From an uncultured Lachnobacterium sp. (lineage in GTDB: Bacteria; Bacillota; Clostridia; Lachnospirales; Lachnospiraceae): 19,628 nucleotides of DNA. Location of the stretch: positions 1 to 19,628 of the forward strand of contig URLU01000015.1 of assembly GCA_900548765.1 (NCBI GenBank), in the 5' to 3' direction. The position numbers and the translations under genes are program-made. How positions within the stretch are numbered: the first letter of the stretch is position 1; each line of letters starts with the position of its first letter. Positions 7,163 to 13,615 of the stretch are shown one piece after another. Below the pieces are notes generated by a model. It saw only the letters and a program-made list of their open reading frames with translations. It was not told the origin of the DNA and ran no database searches.

Positions 7163-7927
7163 ATGAAAGAACAGCTTCACACTATTCCCATTGCAGATGC
7201 CATGGCAAATTCCGGCGAATGTCCCTTCTGCTATATAGAGAGACGCACTGAAAACCATATGCTTGACTTTGTCCTTGGACATGGAGCTTCCTACATGGAA
7301 GCTGACATCCGTGATATGACTGATAGGGAGGGCTTCTGCCGCGCTCATTTCAAGAAAATGTATGACTACGGCAACGCTCTCGGTAATGCCTGGATTCTTA
7401 AGACCTTGTATGCGCGTCATATCGAGGAAATGGATAAGGAATTCAAGAATTTTAAGCCTGATTCCGTAAAAAAATCCGGCTTATTTAAGAAAAAGGATGA
7501 GACTTCTTCAAACAGCATCGTAAACTGGATTGAGCAGAGAGAAAACAGCTGCTTCATCTGCAGCAGTGTCCAGAACACTTTTAATGCTTATATGAAGACC
7601 TTCTTTTCCATGTACAAAAAGGATGCGGATTTCCGCAGACAGGTGGCTGAGACCAGGGGCTTTTGTCTGGACCATTTCAAGGTGCTTTTGTCTGGTGCTG
7701 ATGAGTACTTAAATGATAATGAGCGCAAGGATTTTTATGATATGGTGCTGCCTCAGATGCAGGAAAACATGAAACGTGTGTATGAGGATGTGGCATGGTT
7801 TATTGAGAAATACGATTACAAGAATAAGGATGCAGACTGGAAGGATTCTAAGGATGCTATACAGAGGGGAATGCAGAAGCTGAGGGGAAGTGACCCGGCG
7901 GCGGAGGCGTACAAGCTTAAGAGGTGA
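7163..7927 (+). CDS. DUF6062-family protein with duplicated Cys/His pairs
   Basis: A 254-residue soluble protein resembling the uncharacterised DUF6062 family of Clostridia (recalled from its opening and Cys spacing). It contains an internal duplication of a metal-site pattern: C20-x2-C23 with C59-x2-H62 (GFCRAHF), and C130-x2-C133 with C168-x2-H171 (GFCLDHF), with nearly equal gaps of 36 and 35 residues between the half-sites. This suggests two zinc or Fe-S sites in two similar helical halves. The middle (about 95-125) and the C-terminus (about 217-254) are charged and probably flexible. ATG follows the LysR stop with no gap, with GGAGG in the end of the LysR gene. Function unknown; the pairing suggests a shared role with the regulator. 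Confidence 0.8.
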   Translation: MKEQLHTIPIADAMANSGECPFCYIERRTENHMLDFVLGHGASYMEADIRDMTDREGFCRAHFKKMYDYGNALGNAWILKTLYARHIEEMDKEFKNFKPDSVKKSGLFKKKDETSSNSIVNWIEQRENSCFICSSVQNTFNAYMKTFFSMYKKDADFRRQVAETRGFCLDHFKVLLSGADEYLNDNERKDFYDMVLPQMQENMKRVYEDVAWFIEKYDYKNKDADWKDSKDAIQRGMQKLRGSDPAAEAYKLKR

Positions 7928-7945
7928 TTTTTCACGGGGTGTGTA

Positions 7946-8226
7946 GGAATATTGAACTAAGAATATAGGGCGTATATTACGAGTTACAGATATAAGATTT
8001 TCTAAATGTTCTGATTTAAGTATAACAGAATTGACGCAACCGCTTGACCGACAAAACCTGCCACTGGCAGCTTTTGCTGGACACTTTGGCGCATTCGCCA
8101 TCCATGGCTCAAGTCTCGCTCTCGGCAACATCGTGTTGCCGAGCTGCTGTGTTATTTACAGAACATTAAGGAAATCTAATATCTTCCACAAGTAATATGC
8201 GCCCTATATTCTTAGTTCAATATTCC
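7946..8226 (+). repeat. structured repeat element, copy 1 (long form)
   Basis: A 281-nt non-coding element. Its 35-nt ends (7946-7980 and 8192-8226) are complementary at 34 positions, with one T.G at 7973/8199. In the same register, 7995-8013 pairs with 8159-8177 (19 positions, one A.A mismatch, one T.G). Between these stems are 14-nt strands (7981-7994 and 8178-8191) in which six positions (7988-7993 with 8179-8184) also pair. The apical part has a 9-bp hairpin CTCGGCAAC/GTTGCCGAG (8121-8143). Compared with copy 2 at 10847-11083 the core has the same landmarks, plus a 44-nt insertion (8049-8092) that contains CTGCCACTGGCAG. It lies after the DUF6062 gene. The rest of the 464-nt gap to leuS holds only a small AAGTGC/GCACTT hairpin (8261-8276) and the leuS terminator. 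Confidence 0.88.
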
Positions 8227-8300
8227 AATTTACGTTGTGAAAAAATATATAGTCGCTTGAAAGTGCTTGCGCACTTAGGCAAACAATTTAGATAGTGCAT

Positions 8301-8356
8301 AAACCCCCGATATACAGTTGCTTTGCAAAGCAAAATACACTGTATATCGGGGGTTT
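8301..8356. terminator. terminator downstream of leuS
   Basis: A perfect 18-bp stem pairs 8301-8318 with 8339-8356 and carries a CCCCC/GGGGG block. The 20-nt loop contains a second palindrome (TGCTTTGCAAAGCA). Runs of T are short on both sides (TTTAAT and TTTATG). It is 36 nt after the leuS stop, so it most likely ends leuS and also stops transcription from the left. Confidence 0.75.
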
Positions 8357-8391
8357 AATATAGGTTGTAAAAATAGGAATTTATTCGTCTA

Positions 8392-10806
8392 CTATTTCAT
8401 CACAATATTTACAATCTTGCCAGGTACATAGATTTCTTTTACTATGTTTCCAGTGAGTTTGTCGGCAATAGCTTCCTTTGCTTTGGCAAGTACTTCATCC
8501 TTTGGATCTGCCTTTGCAATGGCGATTGTGCCCTTTGTCTTACCATTAATCTGAACTGCTATCTCAACTGTATCTTCCACAGTTTTTGCTTCGTCATATG
8601 TTGGCCATGGCTCATAGGCGATTGTATCGTCATGTCCCATTCTCTGCCAGATTTCCTCTCCTGCATGTGGACATACACATGAAAACATCTTAACAAGACC
8701 CTCTGCATACTCTCTTGGGCATTTTCCAACCTTGTACACTTCATTTACAAAAATCATCATCTGGCTGATTGCTGTGTTATATCCAAGTGCCTCGAAGTCA
8801 TTTGTGACTTTTTTAACAGTCTGATGGTATATTCTCTCAAGTGGTCCGCCGACTTCATCTGTGATGTTTTCCGGCTCTGTAAAGAAATTCCATACTCTTG
8901 TGATGAATCTCTTTGCACCCTGTACGTTATTGTCATTCCATGGCTTAGATACCTCAAGTGGTCCCATGAACATCTCATAGAGACGAAGTGTGTCTGCGCC
9001 ATACTCTTCTACTACATCGCTTGGGTTGACTACGAACTCTGGGAATCTCTTTCCCATCTTGATTCCGTTTGAGCCCAGAATCATTCCCTGGTGTACTAAC
9101 TTCTTGAATGGCTCCTTTACTGGTGATAAGCCCTTGTCATAGAGGAAACGGTTCCAGATTCTTGAATACATCAGATGACCTACCGCATGCTCTGGTCCAC
9201 CTACATAGAGGTCTACAGGAAGCCAATGCTTAAGAAGCTCCTGATTAGCAAATTCCTTATCATTCTCCGGGTCAATATATCTCATATAGTACCATGATGA
9301 ACCTGCTGAGCCCGGCATTGTAGATGTCTCACGGGTTCCCTTGACCCCATTCTTGTCATATTTTTTCCACTCTGTTGCATTCTCAAGTGGTGCCTTGCCA
9401 TTATGGCCCTTGTAATCCTCAAGCTCTGGAAGAACCAGTGGAAGCTCATCATCTGGAAGGAAGTAAATCTCGCCGTCCTCCTTGTATACACACGGAACCG
9501 GCTCTCCCCAGTATCTCTGACGTGCAAAAATCCACTCACGGAAACGGTAATTTACAGTTCTTCTGGCAACTCCCATCTTTTCAAGCTTATCTGTAATTGC
9601 CTCCTTGGCATCTTCTACAACCATGCCTGTGAATTCCTCTGAATTCATAAGCTTGCAGCCCTTGCCTAGATAATCATGCTTTTCAAAGGCATGCTCTGAC
9701 ACATCAGCTCCATCAATAACCTGAATCATCTCGATATTGTGTGCCTGAGCATACTCAAAGTCTCTCTGGTCATGTGTTGGAACAGCCATAACTGCACCGG
9801 TACCATAGCTTGCAAGTACGAAATCACCGATAAACATGCGGACTTCCTTGCCGTTTACAGGGTTGATACACTTAAGTCCCTTAAGCTCACAGCCTGACTT
9901 TGTCTTGTTGAGCTCTGTTCTGTCCATATCGCTCTTTTTAAGTGTCTCATCAATATATGCCTGAACCTCGTCACGATTCTCTACTCTGTCAAGAAGTCCT
10001 TTTACAATCTCTCCGTCCGGAGCCAGTACCATAAATGTGATACCATAGATTGTCTCTATACAGGTTGTGAAGATAGAGAACTCTCCTCCTCCAACAATCT
10101 TGAAGTCAACCTCTACACCAGTACTCTTTCCAATCCAGTTTCTCTGCATCTCTTTTGTAGATTCTGGCCAGTCAATCTCATCAAGTCCCTCAAGAAGCTT
10201 CTCCGCGAATGCAGGCTGGTCGATAACCCACTGCTTCATGTTCTTACGGACTACCGGATAACCTCCACGCTCAGACTTTCCGTCGATAACCTCGTCATTT
10301 GAGAGAACTGTTCCCAGTTCTTCACACCAGTTAACCGGCATATCTATATGTTTTGCATAGCCGTCAAGGTAGAGCTGTTTGAAAATCCACTGTGTCCATT
10401 TATAGAATTTAGGGTCACTTGTCGCGATTGTCTTTGACCAGTCATAGTCAAAGCCTAACTCCTTAAGCTGCTTTGAGAATGTCTTGATGTTTTCCTGTGT
10501 AAATCCGTTTGGATGGTTTCCTGTTGTAACAGCGTACTGCTCTGCTGGAAGTCCAAATGAATCATATCCCATTGGATGAAGGACATTGTAGCCCTGCATT
10601 CTCTTCATTCTTGACATAATATCTGTTGCTGTATATCCCTCCGGATGTCCTGCATGAAGACCTACTCCTGACGGATAAGGAAACATGTCAAGTGCATAGT
10701 ATTTTGGTTTTGAGAAATCCCAGACATCGGTTTTGAATGTCTCGTGTTCCTCCCAGTATTTTTGCCATTTTTGTTCTATGGCTTTGTGGTTATATGCTTC
10801 TGCCAT
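8392..10806 (-). CDS. leuS: leucyl-tRNA synthetase
   Basis: Class I aminoacyl-tRNA synthetase that charges tRNA-Leu; 804 residues, normal for bacterial LeuRS. The HIGH-type site is HAGH (51-54) after PYPSGVGL. The CP1 editing insert spans about 225-420 and keeps GTGAVMAVPTHDQRDFEYA (336-354). Two signatures differ from the consensus I know: KMSKS is KMGKR (583-587) and the threonine-rich editing motif TTRPDT is TTCIET (247-252). The C-terminal anticodon-binding domain is complete. ATG at 10806 has GAGGAG about 6 nt upstream. Expression is under a leucine T-box about 380 nt upstream, with repeat copy 2 between them. Confidence 0.97.
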   Translation of the reverse strand: MAEAYNHKAIEQKWQKYWEEHETFKTDVWDFSKPKYYALDMFPYPSGVGLHAGHPEGYTATDIMSRMKRMQGYNVLHPMGYDSFGLPAEQYAVTTGNHPNGFTQENIKTFSKQLKELGFDYDWSKTIATSDPKFYKWTQWIFKQLYLDGYAKHIDMPVNWCEELGTVLSNDEVIDGKSERGGYPVVRKNMKQWVIDQPAFAEKLLEGLDEIDWPESTKEMQRNWIGKSTGVEVDFKIVGGGEFSIFTTCIETIYGITFMVLAPDGEIVKGLLDRVENRDEVQAYIDETLKKSDMDRTELNKTKSGCELKGLKCINPVNGKEVRMFIGDFVLASYGTGAVMAVPTHDQRDFEYAQAHNIEMIQVIDGADVSEHAFEKHDYLGKGCKLMNSEEFTGMVVEDAKEAITDKLEKMGVARRTVNYRFREWIFARQRYWGEPVPCVYKEDGEIYFLPDDELPLVLPELEDYKGHNGKAPLENATEWKKYDKNGVKGTRETSTMPGSAGSSWYYMRYIDPENDKEFANQELLKHWLPVDLYVGGPEHAVGHLMYSRIWNRFLYDKGLSPVKEPFKKLVHQGMILGSNGIKMGKRFPEFVVNPSDVVEEYGADTLRLYEMFMGPLEVSKPWNDNNVQGAKRFITRVWNFFTEPENITDEVGGPLERIYHQTVKKVTNDFEALGYNTAISQMMIFVNEVYKVGKCPREYAEGLVKMFSCVCPHAGEEIWQRMGHDDTIAYEPWPTYDEAKTVEDTVEIAVQINGKTKGTIAIAKADPKDEVLAKAKEAIADKLTGNIVKEIYVPGKIVNIVMK

Positions 10807-10846
10807 AACGCGCTCCTCTCTTTTTTGTTTAATGGTTTTGTGACTC

Positions 10847-11083
10847 GGGATGCTGTGTTAAGCCTGTCAGAGGTGTTTGACGAGTTTCGGTTGTAAGATT
10901 TTCTAAATGTTCTGATAAAGTTGGTTTATATTCGACGCAATCGTTCAAGATTCGCCATCCATGGCTCAGCTTTCACTCTCGGCAACGTCCTGTTGCCGAG
11001 TTGCTGGGAAACGTACAGAGCATTAAGAAAATCTAACAGCCTGCACAAGTCAAACACCTCTGACAGGCTTAACACAGCATCCC
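10847..11083 (+). repeat. structured repeat element, copy 2 (short form), in the leuS leader
   Basis: A 237-nt element with perfectly complementary 35-nt ends (10847-10881 and 11049-11083). In the same register, 10896-10914 pairs with 11016-11034 (one A.A mismatch at the same place as copy 1, one T.G). The 14-nt internal strands are 10882-10895 and 11035-11048. The 9-bp hairpin CTCGGCAAC/GTTGCCGAG is at 10978-11000 with a changed loop. It is homologous to copy 1 and in the same orientation but lacks the 44-nt cassette. It ends 41 nt before the leuS ATG and begins about 100 nt after the T-box terminator, so the leuS message carries it in antisense orientation. I see no coding potential. Confidence 0.88.
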
Positions 11084-11128
11084 TACCTCTACTTTATATT
11101 AATCAATAAAATATGCTATTGGAATTAG

Positions 11129-11157
11129 AATATAATACTGATAATTTCTATTGTTAA
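11129..11157 (-). promoter_or_regulatory. possible internal leuS promoter below the T-box
   Basis: On the minus strand TTAACA (11157-11152) and TATATT (11134-11129) are 17 nt apart in very AT-rich DNA between the T-box terminator and repeat copy 2. If real, it would give T-box-independent leuS transcription. Chance matches are common in such DNA. Confidence 0.3.
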
Positions 11158-11181
11158 AAAATGCCACAAACTTTTTTCATA

Positions 11182-11585
11182 AAACAAAAAGCTTCGTCGC
11201 TTATACATTAATTAGTCTCATCTAATTAACTATATAAGAGACGAAGCATTATTCTCCGTGGTACCACTCTAATTCGCCTAATAACCGCAATTTTATCACA
11301 TGTAGAGATTACAATAACAACAATAATTATTATTATCCACCTGATATATGCAACAATTAGACGCACTCATAATTTGTAACGTAAATCACACGCCTGAAGC
11401 TACTTAATCATATGCGCTCTTTATTTACCTATCATGTTTTCTAGCACATGATATCTCACATAAATCCAGCTGCATTCTGTTTCACTTCAAGGACTCCAAG
11501 ATGAGTTCAAAGCCTAAGCTTACTGACTCGCACCTTCCGTCAGCTCTCTTTAAAGCGTCAGCTTTTACTACTTCTTTTCATAGTC
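11182..11585 (-). promoter_or_regulatory. leucine T-box riboswitch upstream of leuS
   Basis: The minus strand shows the T-box series. First comes the stem I start AGAGAGCTGACGG with GGTG (about 11552-11530). The specifier-loop context GAA-CTC-A-TCTTGGAG places the leucine codon CTC at 11505-11503. The T-box sequence AGAGTGGTACCACGGAG follows at about 11273-11256, with TGGT matching a tRNA 3' end ACCA. A terminator stem GCTTCGTC/GACGAAGC (11247-11240 with 11198-11191) is followed by TTTTTGTTTT. Uncharged tRNA-Leu should favour the antiterminator and raise leuS expression. The next gene on this strand is leuS, fitting the specifier. Confidence 0.93.
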
Positions 11586-11674
11586 TTTTTATATATTATT
11601 TTGAGTATTTTTTTAATGTTCACTGACTAACATGGATGACAGCTATTCAGTCATTAACTCAATGAACAAGTCCC

Positions 11675-11703
11675 ATTCTACACATCACATTAAAATTTGT
11701 CAA
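11675..11703 (-). promoter_or_regulatory. strong sigma-A promoter for the T-box leader and leuS
   Basis: Consensus TTGACA (11703-11698), 17-nt spacer, TAGAAT (11680-11675), about 100 nt before T-box stem I. The -35 overlaps the last bases of the ilvC terminator T-run. The implied leuS leader is about 860 nt. Between promoter and stem I a hairpin can form near 11671-11620 (GTTCATTGA with TCAGTGAAC). Confidence 0.8.
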
Positions 11704-11732
11704 GAAAAACCCGATGCTTTTGCATCGGGTTT
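11702..11732 (-). terminator. intrinsic terminator of ilvNC
   Basis: An 11-bp perfect stem (11707-11717 with 11722-11732, loop TTTT), followed on the minus strand by TTTTTCTT, 80 nt after the ilvC stop. A further imperfect hairpin lies just before it (about 11747-11777). Confidence 0.85.
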
Positions 11733-11811
11733 GACATTCCTTAGTATGCAGAAAAGCTGCCTTTGGAAGGCTTTCTGCATTTTACTGTATCATATTATTC
11801 GTATGTAACGA

Positions 11812-12837
11812 TTAGTTGTTGATAAGCTTATCGTTCTCGTTGTTCCAGCTATAGAGCTTACGGATTTCCTCGCCAACCTTCTCTGATGGATGCTCAGCTG
11901 CAAGCTTTCTCATAGCCTTGAAGTGTACCTGACGTCCTGCTGGTGACATATCAAGCAAGAACTCTTTTGCGAATGTTCCATCCTGGATATCTGTAAGAAT
12001 CTGCTTCATAGCCTTCTTTGTGTCCTCTGTTACAATCTTTGGTCCTGTGATGTAATCACCATACTCTGCTGTGTTAGAGATTGAGTATCTCATTCCTGCG
12101 AAGCCTGACTGGTAGATAAGGTCTACGATAAGCTTCATCTCGTGGATACACTCGAAGTATGCGTTTCTTGGATCATAACCAGCCTCGCAGAGTGTTTCGA
12201 AACCAGCCTGCATAAGTGCACACACACCACCACAAAGCACTGCCTGCTCACCGAAGAGGTCTGTCTCTGTCTCTGTACGGAATGTTGTCTCAAGAAGTCC
12301 TGCTCTTGCTCCACCGATTCCAAGACCGTAAGCAAGGGCTAAATCAAGGGCTTTTCCTGTTGCATCCTGCTCTACTGCTACAAGACAAGGTGTTCCTTTT
12401 CCTGCCTGATACTCTGAACGTACTGTATGTCCTGGTGCCTTTGGTGCAATCATTGTTACATCTACATCCTTTGGTGGCTTAATGCATCCAAAGTGAATAT
12501 TGAATCCATGAGCGAACATTAACATATTTCCTGGCTCAAGGTTTGGCTCGATATCTTTCTTGTACATATCAGCCTGTAACTCGTCATTGATAAGAATCAT
12601 GATGATATCAGCTTTCTTAGCAGCTTCAGCGGCTACATATACCTCAAAGCCCTGCTCTTCTGCTCTCTTCCAAGACTTGCTGCCCTCGTAAAGTCCGATG
12701 ATAACGTTGCATCCAGACTCTTTTAAGTTTAATGCATGAGCATGTCCCTGGCTGCCGTAACCGATAATAGCAATTGTCTTTCCATCTAACAAAGAAAGGT
12801 TACAGTCTTCCTGATAAAAAATTCTTGCATCTGACAT
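11812..12837 (-). CDS. ilvC: ketol-acid reductoisomerase
   Basis: Catalyses the Mg-dependent isomerisation and reduction of 2-acetolactate or 2-aceto-2-hydroxybutyrate in valine, leucine and isoleucine synthesis. At 341 residues it is the short class I enzyme. The Rossmann fold begins at IAIIGYGSQGHAHALNLK (22-39). The cofactor loop after strand 2 is GLYEGSKSWKRA, without the acidic replacements typical of engineered or natural NADH-specific forms, so NADPH use is likely. Mg ligands are D193 and E197 (ETDLFGEQ) with E229 and E233. AGGAGG lies 9 nt upstream of the ATG. It follows ilvN by 39 nt and is last in the unit. Confidence 0.97.
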   Translation of the reverse strand: MSDARIFYQEDCNLSLLDGKTIAIIGYGSQGHAHALNLKESGCNVIIGLYEGSKSWKRAEEQGFEVYVAAEAAKKADIIMILINDELQADMYKKDIEPNLEPGNMLMFAHGFNIHFGCIKPPKDVDVTMIAPKAPGHTVRSEYQAGKGTPCLVAVEQDATGKALDLALAYGLGIGGARAGLLETTFRTETETDLFGEQAVLCGGVCALMQAGFETLCEAGYDPRNAYFECIHEMKLIVDLIYQSGFAGMRYSISNTAEYGDYITGPKIVTEDTKKAMKQILTDIQDGTFAKEFLLDMSPAGRQVHFKAMRKLAAEHPSEKVGEEIRKLYSWNNENDKLINN

Positions 12838-12876
12838 AATAAATTCCTCCTATTATAAACCCATTCAGGTTTTATT

Positions 12877-13377
12877 CTAATCTAACATAACTACATCATT
12901 AGAGCCTCTGGTCAGACCTGTGATTCCGGTTCTTGCAAGCTCTAAGATTTCATAACCGCTCAACAAATCAATGAAGTTGTCAAGCTTATCCTGATTTCCA
13001 ATCAACTCGATAATCATCGAATCATGTGTGACATCCACTATCTTTCCGTGGAAAATCTCTGTCACATTAAGCACAGCCTGTCTCTGGGTATCTGTCGCAC
13101 GCAGCTTCACCATAATGAGCTCCCTTGTAACTGATGCACCAGGCTCAAGCTTCTTTATGTCTAAAACATCTTCCAGCTTTCCAAGCTGCTTTTCAATCTG
13201 CTCAAGTATCTGCTCGTCTCCGCTCGCCACAATTGTGATTCGTGTGTATCTGGGGTCAGCAGTAACTCCTGATGAAAAACTATCAATGTTAAATCCTCGT
13301 CTACTGAACAGTCCTGATATTCTGCTTGTAACACCTGGATTGTTCTCAACCAGAAGAGATAATGCCTGTCTTCTCAT
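12877..13377 (-). CDS. ilvN: acetolactate synthase small (regulatory) subunit
   Basis: Regulatory subunit that stimulates the acetolactate synthase catalytic subunit and confers valine feedback inhibition. From the ATG at 13375-13377 it has 166 residues. The N-terminal ACT domain is RRQALSLLVENNPGVTSRIS (2-21) followed by GLFSRRGFNIDSFS; the C-terminal ALS_ss_C domain covers about 80-160. The frame extends 11 codons further to a GTG at 13410, but AAGGAAGG sits about 7 nt before the ATG and would be inside the gene, so the ATG is preferred. It heads a unit with ilvC. The catalytic subunit gene (ilvB) is absent from this locus, which is unusual since ilvB normally precedes ilvN. Confidence 0.95.
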   Translation of the reverse strand: MRRQALSLLVENNPGVTSRISGLFSRRGFNIDSFSSGVTADPRYTRITIVASGDEQILEQIEKQLGKLEDVLDIKKLEPGASVTRELIMVKLRATDTQRQAVLNVTEIFHGKIVDVTHDSMIIELIGNQDKLDNFIDLLSGYEILELARTGITGLTRGSNDVVMLD

Positions 13378-13404
13378 CGAAAATCCTTCCTTACAATTTA
13401 TTTT

Positions 13405-13415
13405 GTTCACTCACA
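13405..13415 (-). promoter_or_regulatory. shared 11-base sequence at the ilvN start site
   Basis: TGTGAGTGAAC on the coding strand, just below the ilvN -10 and so covering the expected transcription start. Identical to the sequence at 6030-6040 upstream of leuC. Confidence 0.35.
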
Positions 13416-13421
13416 ATGAAA

Positions 13422-13450
13422 ATGATAGTACTATAATCTACATTTGTCAA
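13422..13450 (-). promoter_or_regulatory. sigma-A promoter for ilvNC
   Basis: TTGACA (13450-13445), 17-nt spacer, TATCAT (13427-13422), 45 nt before the ilvN ATG. The short leader leaves no room for a T-box, in contrast to leuS. Confidence 0.75.
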
Positions 13451-13548
13451 GCAATAATAATATTATAACTTGACGTTATATTAATAATAACTCAAAATGT
13501 AATTACATCAATAATTTTAACATATCTTGTAATAAATACCAGATATAT

Positions 13549-13577
13549 TTGCGTTTATCTAAAAAAAAATATATACT
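13549..13577 (+). promoter_or_regulatory. sigma-A promoter for alr
   Basis: TTGCGT (13549-13554), 17-nt spacer containing A9, TATACT (13572-13577), 38 nt before the alr ATG. Confidence 0.6.
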
Positions 13578-13615
13578 TAGGATTACGATATACAATCATA
13601 ATTGGAGGCATAAAA

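Noticed and set aside
7709..8131. A 140-codon minus-strand open frame across the DUF6062 gene end and copy 1
   Set aside because: It is antisense to a well-supported gene and ends in the non-coding repeat; no start signal.
7946..8226. Insertion sequence or autonomous transposon
   Set aside because: There is no transposase frame and no target duplication beside either copy; it can at most be a non-autonomous element.
7946..8226. Copy 1 as a plain intrinsic terminator of the LysR-DUF6062 operon
   Set aside because: The right arm is followed by AATTTACG, not a T-run, and a 281-nt multi-stem element is far larger than a terminator.
10921..11109. A 62-codon plus-strand open frame inside repeat copy 2
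   Set aside because: It runs through the hairpin arms, has no ribosome binding site, and the corresponding frame is not kept in copy 1, whose core has a 44-nt insertion.
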